9,285 nucleotides of DNA from Synergistales bacterium. Its GTDB lineage: Bacteria > Synergistota > Synergistia > Synergistales > Aminobacteriaceae. The notes beneath the pieces are model-generated. The model did no database searches. It saw only the letters and a list, made by a program, of their open reading frames with translations, and was not told the DNA's origin. Location: contig BOCC01000088.1 of assembly GCA_026002715.1 (NCBI GenBank), positions 1 to 9,285 on the forward strand, written 5' to 3'. Below, one piece after another: positions 4,920-9,285 of the stretch (the first letter of the stretch is position 1; the number at the start of each line of letters is the position of its first letter). The translations under genes and the position numbers were made by a program.

Positions 4920-5779
4920 GCGCTTATCTCAGAGTCTTGCCGCAACTCATTCCGCACGAGCTCAAGACGCTCAAGCAATGGTGCGTCTGGAAGAGTCTCA
5001 ATCGCAACGGAAAAGTCACAAAAATACCGCATATCGCTGACGGTAGCGGTTACGCAAAAGCTAATGACTTAACCACGTGGAGAGACTTTGAAAGCGCGAT
5101 GTCGACGTATAGCGCCGGACGGCGCGCTGGCATAGGCTTTATGTTCGCGCGTGACGGTGATTACACAGGAGTGGATTTAGATTCGTGTTTCGACGAAGAC
5201 GGCGCGCTCACGCCGGAAGCGGATGGTATTGTGAAGCGTTTGGACTCTTACACGGAAAAGTCGGTTTCTGGCCGTGGTTTGCATATCATTGTAAAAGCTC
5301 AAATCAAATGTGGACACAGACACGGAAAAATTGAAATTTATCCGCACTTGCGCTACTTTACGTTCACAGGCCACGTGATAGACGGTTATTCACAGATTCA
5401 AAGCAGACAGAAAGAGCTTGAGCACTTGGCCGGAGCTTTGGAGAGACTCAAGCAGTCCAATGTATCACCGAAGCAAAGCATACCACAAGCGAGATACCTA
5501 TGTAATGTGGAACTCATAGAAAAAGCCAAAAGCGCGGCGAACGGCGTTAAATTCTCTCAGCTGTGGCAAGGCGAGACGGCGGGCTACAACTCAGTGAGTG
5601 AGGCGGATTTGGCACTCTTGTCTATGCTGATGTTTTGGACTCACGGCGATGAGGACAGAACGGATTTACTTTTTCGACAAAGTGGACTTTATCGCGACAA
5701 GTGGAACAGGCCGGACTACCGACGCCGTACCTTTGAGAGGTTGCGACAAGGAGGCGTTAAATGTGGACAGCAAATCTAA
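4916..5779 (+). CDS. Archaeo-eukaryotic-type primase-polymerase (NrS-1-like)
   Basis: 287 residues from ATG 4916; ACGGAG at 4902-4907 serves as ribosome binding site. The N-terminal half is a prim-pol domain. TLKQWCVWK (18-26) is the usual entry motif; GVDLD (85-89) holds the two metal-binding Asp (87, 89); SGRGLHI (118-124) holds the nucleotide-binding His 123; KIEIYPHLRYFTFTG (138-152) holds the third acidic residue and the YFTFTG motif. After a linker, a helical domain at ~225-280 (DLALLSMLMFWTHGD then FRQSGLYRDKW) matches the helix bundle that follows prim-pol domains in phage and plasmid primases. It should make primers, and perhaps extend DNA, at the element origin together with the downstream ATPase. 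In many relatives the helicase is fused; here it is separate. Confidence 0.88.
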   Translation: MSAYLRVLPQLIPHELKTLKQWCVWKSLNRNGKVTKIPHIADGSGYAKANDLTTWRDFESAMSTYSAGRRAGIGFMFARDGDYTGVDLDSCFDEDGALTPEADGIVKRLDSYTEKSVSGRGLHIIVKAQIKCGHRHGKIEIYPHLRYFTFTGHVIDGYSQIQSRQKELEHLAGALERLKQSNVSPKQSIPQARYLCNVELIEKAKSAANGVKFSQLWQGETAGYNSVSEADLALLSMLMFWTHGDEDRTDLLFRQSGLYRDKWNRPDYRRRTFERLRQGGVKCGQQI

Positions 5780-7286
5780 CATACTGACGCTCTTTGACGA
5801 GCAGTCGACGCCGGAGCCGAATAGCACAATCAAGCAGTCCGAACAAGATGATGAGCCAAGATTATCATCCGCCGTGGTTTTATTCAGCCTCTGTCATGAT
5901 TTAGGCGTGACTGCTTTTTTGTCCGAAGACTTTGATGGCGTATTTGTCCGTTATTTATGTTCAGGCCACTACACAATCGGTACCATAAAATCACTGAGGT
6001 TTGCGGCATGGCTTACCGACAAATTCTACATTGCCACTCAAAACGCGCCAAACAAAACGGATATAGAGAAAGTAATTTCGCTGCTTGCTTCTGAGGCGTA
6101 TAAACAACCTAAATACAGGATATTCACACGCCTTGGCCACAATGACGGCAAAATTTACCTTGACTTGGCCGATGAGGATTGTCACGTTGTTGAGATTGAC
6201 GGCGGCGGATGGCGCGTTATTGGTGGAGAGTCCGCGCCTTGGTTCATGCGCTCAAGCGGTATGAGGGCTTTACCTATACCAGAGCGCGACGGCTCTCTTG
6301 ATGAGTTGAGAAATTTTTGCAATGTATCGGACGATGATTTTGTGATGATGGTGTCTTGGCTCGTGGCCGCTTGTAATCCGCGCGGTGCGTATTCATTGTT
6401 AGTTTTATCGAGCGAGCACGGCAGCGGCAAGAGCACCATGACGACGCTTTTACAGCGACTTGTCGACGCTAATACAACCGAGCGACTATCGCCGCCAAAG
6501 AACGCGGATGACTTATTCGCAGCGGGCGCTGGACGTTGGATTATTCCTTTCGATAACTTCGGGCGCATTGACGAGACTCTATCAAACCACTTGTGTCGCC
6601 TATCAACAGGCGGCGGATACTCAAAAAGAGCTCTATACACCGACAACGACAGCTTTTCTGTGTCTATGAAAAGGCCGCTGATTCTGAACGGAATCGCTCT
6701 AACATTATCACGCCTTGATTTATTGGATAGAGCATATCCGATTCACTTGGAAAGTATCGCCACAGATGAGCGGCGGACTGAGAGAGAGCTATACAGCGCT
6801 TTTGAGCGGATACACGCCAAGCTATTAGGCGCACTACTTACAGCTGTTGCGGCAGCTTTACGCGAAAGAGACTACGAGCCGAATAATTTGTCGCGTATGG
6901 CCGACGCGGAAACTTTTATCTTGCAAGCCGAGAAAGGCGGCGGTTTACCTTGGCAAGTTGGTAAGTTTAAAGCCGTGCTCACAAGGAGAGAGGCCGCGAA
7001 GATTGATGAGGCGCTTGCTGATGATGGCGTTGCGGCAAAGATTTTGGAACTTATGGAGAACTTGGAAACTTGGAGCGGCACGCTCAAAGAGCTCTTGCAA
7101 TTCATCACAGAAGGCACGGACGAAGAGCGGAAGTATCTACCGCAGACAGGCAAGGCGCTTGGCCGGAAAATGGAAGAGCTAAGGCCTATGTTGCGATATG
7201 TGGGAATTGAATTTGAGAAGCGCAAAGGAACAGGAGGTGTATATTACGTGAGTTTTACAAAATGTGAGGTAGCTATTCCGTTTTAA
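5763..7286 (+). CDS. Replicative helicase-type P-loop ATPase of a phage/satellite module
   Basis: 507 residues from GTG 5763, with AAGGAGG at 5748-5754 eight bases upstream; it overlaps the end of the primase gene by 17 bases. The N-terminal ~200 residues are a variable domain. Walker A is SEHGSGKST (218-225, Lys 223) and Walker B is WIIPFDNF (Asp 264). RPLILNGI carries a sensor Asn (309), and LLDRAYPIHL carries a likely arginine finger (Arg 323). CRLSTGGGYSKRALYTD is a strongly family-typical stretch. Helical C-terminal domains follow. This is the ATPase usually found beside or fused to prim-pol in phages, satellites and integrative elements; DNA unwinding is the expected role by family and context. 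The last residues, VAIPF, resemble the SSB tail end. A terminator pair follows. Confidence 0.85.
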   Translation: MDSKSNILTLFDEQSTPEPNSTIKQSEQDDEPRLSSAVVLFSLCHDLGVTAFLSEDFDGVFVRYLCSGHYTIGTIKSLRFAAWLTDKFYIATQNAPNKTDIEKVISLLASEAYKQPKYRIFTRLGHNDGKIYLDLADEDCHVVEIDGGGWRVIGGESAPWFMRSSGMRALPIPERDGSLDELRNFCNVSDDDFVMMVSWLVAACNPRGAYSLLVLSSEHGSGKSTMTTLLQRLVDANTTERLSPPKNADDLFAAGAGRWIIPFDNFGRIDETLSNHLCRLSTGGGYSKRALYTDNDSFSVSMKRPLILNGIALTLSRLDLLDRAYPIHLESIATDERRTERELYSAFERIHAKLLGALLTAVAAALRERDYEPNNLSRMADAETFILQAEKGGGLPWQVGKFKAVLTRREAAKIDEALADDGVAAKILELMENLETWSGTLKELLQFITEGTDEERKYLPQTGKALGRKMEELRPMLRYVGIEFEKRKGTGGVYYVSFTKCEVAIPF

Positions 7287-7293
7287 TTGCCAA

Positions 7294-7320
7294 GAGCGTG
7301 TATAAGTATTTTGCACGCTC
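7294..7320 (+). terminator. Hairpin after the helicase gene
   Basis: GAGCGTG (7294-7300) pairs perfectly with CACGCTC (7314-7320) seven bases after the stop codon. A-rich rather than T-rich sequence follows, so it may only help the next hairpin or protect the 3' end. Confidence 0.5.
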
Positions 7321-7387
7321 AAAACAAAGTCCACTAATTTTTATAACAACAGTAATATCAAGTCTTTGTAGAGTGGACTTTGTTTTT
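7321..7387 (+). terminator. Long-stem terminator closing the replication operon
   Basis: AAAACAAAGTCCAC (7321-7334) pairs perfectly with GTGGACTTTGTTTT (7373-7386), a 14-base stem followed by T. The 38-base loop is unusually long for a terminator. On both strands the stem ends in an A/T run, so it could work in both directions. Confidence 0.65.
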
Positions 7388-7430
7388 AAGGTATCAATTC
7401 TGTGGATACTCTTTTTATTACGCGCGTAAC

Positions 7431-7721
7431 ATGCCGCGAGAAAGTGAGGTTGTTGTGCTTTCCGATTCAGCTGATTATTTATCTTCACAGATTAGAGCGT
7501 TGCTTAGGTGCCGTGTCGATACTCAATCCAAAATTGATACTCTCTCTTATTTGGTTAAGCAACTCACAAGAGCGATGTGCAAGCCGGATAATAGGCCGCG
7601 CAAGATTTGGAACATGGAGAATCTCTTTTATGTGTCTACACGCAGTAAGGCACGGCGCTGTATAGCACGGTACTACGATAAATTGAGAGGTGATAAAAAT
7701 GAGCAAAGTTATCGACAGTAA
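7431..7721 (+). CDS. Hypothetical basic protein, about 88-96 residues
   Basis: The start is unclear. ATG 7431 (MPRESEVVVLS) has no good ribosome binding site. GTG 7455 has GAGG at 7446-7449, five bases upstream, and is an equal candidate (88 residues). The product has a helical middle (YLSSQIRALLRC then IDTLSYLVKQLTRAM) and a basic C-terminus (STRSKARRCIARYYDKLRG). No family is recognised; the charge suggests nucleic-acid or protein binding. The end overlaps the next gene by 23 bases, which supports co-translation in a small-gene operon downstream of the replication genes. Confidence 0.6.
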   Translation: MPRESEVVVLSDSADYLSSQIRALLRCRVDTQSKIDTLSYLVKQLTRAMCKPDNRPRKIWNMENLFYVSTRSKARRCIARYYDKLRGDKNEQSYRQ

Positions 7722-7860
7722 TTATTTGAAATTTGGCCGGAGGTTGCGGAAGGCATACCGCCACAATCTCAAAGTCTTGAAACGCTTTGAGCTTGACGGG
7801 CAAGAGCGGCGAGATATGGCGCTTGGTATCGCGGCATGGTTGGCAAAGGTGCCGCAATGA
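7699..7860 (+). CDS. Hypothetical small basic protein, 53 residues
   Basis: ATG 7699 has GAGAGG at 7685-7690, eight bases upstream. The product is MSKVIDSNYLKFGRRLRKAY then HNLKVLKRFELDGQERRDMA and LGIAAWLAKVPQ: strongly basic first half and a helical hydrophobic end. Not recognised. It overlaps the previous gene by 23 bases, and its TGA overlaps the ATG of the next (ATGA at 7857-7860), so it belongs to a coupled set of small genes. Confidence 0.6.
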   Translation: MSKVIDSNYLKFGRRLRKAYRHNLKVLKRFELDGQERRDMALGIAAWLAKVPQ

Positions 7861-8009
7861 CAAGTTCACTTTGTGGTTGCTGCTTTTTCGGTAAGGCGCG
7901 GCGTGATTGTGGTTGTGCTGATTGTCCGGTTTACGATTATCCATATCGAGACAATAGGCCTAAAGGCTCAAAAAGTATGATGAGTCATAAGACAGTTAAA
8001 AGTGCTTAA
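7857..8009 (+). CDS. Cys-rich probable zinc-binding small protein, 50 residues
   Basis: ATG 7857 overlaps the preceding stop by four bases. The sequence begins MTSSLCGCCFFGKARRDCGC and continues ADCPVYDYPYRDNRPKG. The Cys pattern CxCC...CxCxxC followed by P-x-Y-x-Y-P-Y-R is like the short phage and mobile-element protein motif CxxxDCPLYPYRxGRNP. In those proteins the cysteines are thought to bind zinc; the molecular role is not established. The similarity is recalled, not searched. The pairing of Cys pattern with the PYR motif and the coupling upstream make the gene convincing despite its size. Confidence 0.7.
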   Translation: MTSSLCGCCFFGKARRDCGCADCPVYDYPYRDNRPKGSKSMMSHKTVKSA

Positions 8010-8315
8010 CCAATTTTGACAATAAGTTAAAAGCTGAATTTGTTGAGTCGCATTTATGGCAAAAATCAGCGTGTCAAAATTTAGCAGCAGGTGACAAACA
8101 AGCGGCTTGTGCAGCGAGTCCACAGAGACAACGAAACCACATGGCAAGCTATACAAGCCGGTATTCTGTGGAAACATGACAGAGCAATATTTTTTATCGG
8201 TGGTATAAAGATCCTGTTTTGATTTTAAGAGGCGTTGTAGGGTGTTGTGGACGGCTACAAGGTGACGAAAAGAATATAACTGTGGTTATGTCCTAAATTT
8301 AAGGAGGTTTTACTT
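8010..8315. other. Stretch without a convincing gene
   Basis: The plus-strand frame at 8000-8179 is open (for example QNLAAGDKQAACAASPQ) but has no start codon in a credible place; it may be a decayed fragment. A minus-strand frame (7968-8177) has no ribosome binding site. A perfect six-base hairpin, TTGTAG (8235-8240) with CTACAA (8255-8260), lies 55 bases before the next gene. AAGGAGG at 8301-8307 belongs to that gene. No promoter stands out. Confidence 0.5.
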
Positions 8316-8489
8316 ATGGATTTTTACGGTTGTCCAAGTTTGGAAGATTGGCGCAGGTGCGCTAATAGCGGCATTAATCCACGGAATATATACTCATTTG
8401 CCTTCAAATTTACCAGACAGTCAATTAAGCGGCAGAACTTATCTCTTTGGATTCTGGCAAATTATTCAGCACTTGAGTATATCTTGTAG
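8316..8489 (+). CDS. First frame of a two-frame gene, 57 residues
   Basis: ATG 8316 has AAGGAGG at 8301-8307, eight bases upstream: one of the best start regions in the window. The product starts MDFYGCPSLEDWRRC and ends in NYSALEYIL at TAG 8487-8489. I recognise no family. The next frame (+1) is open across this stop, and skipping the T of the TAG would read EYIL then RDYNYCEVEEIPES into the downstream frame, giving one protein of about 194 residues. So this is either a real small protein, the first part of a gene hit by a one-base insertion, or the entry to a +1 programmed shift. Confidence 0.6.
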   Translation: MDFYGCPSLEDWRRCANSGINPRNIYSFAFKFTRQSIKRQNLSLWILANYSALEYIL

Positions 8490-8901
8490 GGATTATAATT
8501 ATTGCGAAGTTGAAGAGATACCAGAGTCGACAGACTATGAAGAGAACGACGCGGAACGGGCTTTTCGTTTGGGAATGAATGAGTATATCAAAGAGTGCAC
8601 GAAAGAGCGCGAACGTAAGGAGCTTTCCGATAAGATTGTGGAGTCCGCGAAGGTTATTTGGCAAAATGGTGGTAGCGGCGCGGGCGAAAGCCGAGACTTC
8701 GGACGGCTTGCGGACGAAGAGCGCGAACTTGAAAAGCTGTATACTCAACTTCGCCGTGAATCGTTGGCAAAGGCCATTGACGGTTTAAGCCTATCGTCAT
8801 TTGAGAAAATGACGTTGTTTGCTGAGTTGTACAACGATAGCTTTTGCATTGCAAGCCGCGAGAACTGGAATAAGGCACAAGAGGAAGATATACCGTTTTA
8901 G
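8398..8901 (+). CDS. Second frame: charged helical protein ending in an SSB-like EEDIPF tip
   Basis: The frame is open from TTG 8398 but has no good start. The TTG at 8398 and the one at 8473 lack ribosome binding sites, and ATG 8575 would discard coding-like sequence. The simplest reading is continuation from the 57-residue frame by a +1 shift near 8487. The body is acidic and helical (NDAERAFRLGMNEYIKECTK, then EERELEKLYTQLRRESLAKA). The last six residues, EEDIPF, closely match the DDDIPF tip by which bacterial single-strand-binding protein docks its partners, yet no OB-fold is visible. Downstream of a primase and a helicase, it may tether to or compete for SSB-interacting replication proteins; this is inference from the tail and the context. 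Confidence 0.6.
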   Translation: MPSNLPDSQLSGRTYLFGFWQIIQHLSISCRDYNYCEVEEIPESTDYEENDAERAFRLGMNEYIKECTKERERKELSDKIVESAKVIWQNGGSGAGESRDFGRLADEERELEKLYTQLRRESLAKAIDGLSLSSFEKMTLFAELYNDSFCIASRENWNKAQEEDIPF

Positions 8902-8916
8902 AGTTTAACGATTTTA

Positions 8917-8948
8917 GGCCAAGGAGCTCAAAGCTGAGTTTCTTGGCC
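8917..8948 (+). terminator. Hairpin after the EEDIPF gene
   Basis: GGCCAAG (8917-8923) pairs with CTTGGCC (8942-8948), with a partly self-complementary interior; CTCTTTT follows. It lies 15 bases after the stop codon. The T tract is weak. Confidence 0.6.
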
Positions 8949-9163
8949 GGACTCTTTTAGCGGAATAACAAATCTTATCAGCTATCACGGACAAGTCAAA
9001 AACGCTTCAAAAAGGCCCTATAATATTTTTACAGGTATCTATTACCTATTTAAAAATAAAACGGCTTGTATGGCGTCTATGCTTGATGTGGGGCAAAAAA
9101 TCTTATATCGAGGTGATTGGAATAATTACTGCCAACAACGAAAAATCAGTGAGAATGAATAAT
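8949..9163. other. Non-coding stretch before the right terminal repeat
   Basis: No supported gene. A TATAAT (9019-9024) lacks a clear -35 box. AGGTA-TCTAT-TACCT (9033-9047) is a small perfect dyad nine bases on, which could be an operator. A 30-codon frame (ATG 9070 to TAA 9160-9162, starting MASMLDVGQKILYRGDWNNY) has no ribosome binding site and ends at the repeat edge; I do not call it. Confidence 0.4.
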
Positions 9164-9285
9164 CCTAATCTCCCGAGAATTTACCTACCATGCCGGCAAT
9201 AGACTCAACGATAAGGCGTTGCTGTTTTGTGGGTTCGCTTGGTAGGATTTTGCCAGAGGCTAATACTTTGCAAGAACGGTTTTTC
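9164..9285. repeat. Right arm of the window-terminal inverted repeat
   Basis: A perfect reverse complement of 6-127 over 122 bases, running to the last base of the window. Its minus strand carries the same C-terminal reading frame (PTKQQRLIVESIAGMVGKF) seen at the left end. The unique flank starts at 9163. Confidence 0.9.

Noticed and set aside
4595..5032. Long minus-strand frames opposite the replication genes (for example 4595-5032 and 6182-6646)
   Set aside because: They are antisense to clearly recognised proteins, have no ribosome binding sites and give low-complexity Ser/Arg-rich products.
7402..7665. Alternative frame at 7402-7665 as the gene instead of 7431-7721
   Set aside because: It lacks a ribosome binding site, its product is not protein-like (scattered Cys, Trp and Arg), and only the other frame couples to the 7699 gene.
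7968..8177. Minus-strand ORF of 69 residues
   Set aside because: It has no start signal and overlaps the end of the Cys-rich gene; all neighbouring genes run the other way.
9070..9162. 30-codon ORF before the right repeat
   Set aside because: It has no ribosome binding site, ends at the repeat edge and has no recognisable sequence.
1..9285. The terminal inverted repeats as proof of a linear plasmid or phage genome
   Set aside because: The repeat contains the end of a coding frame that begins outside the window, and it abuts a truncated transposase, which fits a dispersed repeat at contig ends better than true telomeric ends.

Overview
The window looks like an accessory (mobile) region of a bacterium, probably Bacillota-like. 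That guess rests on moderate AT-richness, strong AAGGAGG-type ribosome binding sites (one matching the 16S 3' end over 12 bases) and several hairpin-plus-T-tract terminators; no marker gene confirms it. The two window ends are a 122-base perfect inverted repeat (6-127 against 9164-9285). The window is therefore the stretch between two inverted copies of a longer repeat, and may be a whole contig broken at that repeat.

Region 1 (1-2372) is insertion-sequence territory. A decayed, truncated IS5-family transposase lies on the minus strand. Next to it is an IS4-family element (805-2364) with 20-base perfect terminal repeats and an 8-base target duplication. Its transposase carries a DDE triad and a YREK signature but is split by a +1 shift. 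Its right end is doubled, and the ~123-base inverted repeats overlap the 3' end of its own transposase gene.

Region 2 (2373-4207) holds two genes, each preceded by the same 26-base leader repeat. The first is a Bdr/XhlA-like coiled-coil membrane protein. The second is a phage-type regulator gene (DUF1492/sigma-70 region 4-like) interrupted by a 215-base MITE-like element with ~27-base inverted ends and a 7-base target duplication. Removing the insert and one duplication copy joins the two halves in frame.

Region 3 (4208-4563) is a dense non-coding control region: three 12-base T-rich repeats, a likely promoter, a possible small RNA of about 75 nt, a 9-codon ORF and two strong terminators.

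Region 4 (4564-7286) is a tightly coupled replication operon: AlpA-like HTH protein, 46-aa small protein, archaeo-eukaryotic-type primase-polymerase (NrS-1-like) and a P-loop helicase-type ATPase. Consecutive genes overlap by 4, 4 and 17 bases. This arrangement is typical of phage satellites and integrative or plasmid-like elements; no integrase, capsid or terminase gene is visible here.

Region 5 (7287-9163) carries small genes: two unrecognised ones, a Cys-rich probable zinc-binding protein, and a two-frame gene (8316-8901) whose product ends in EEDIPF, very like the SSB C-terminal tip. The rest is hairpins and non-coding sequence up to the right end repeat.
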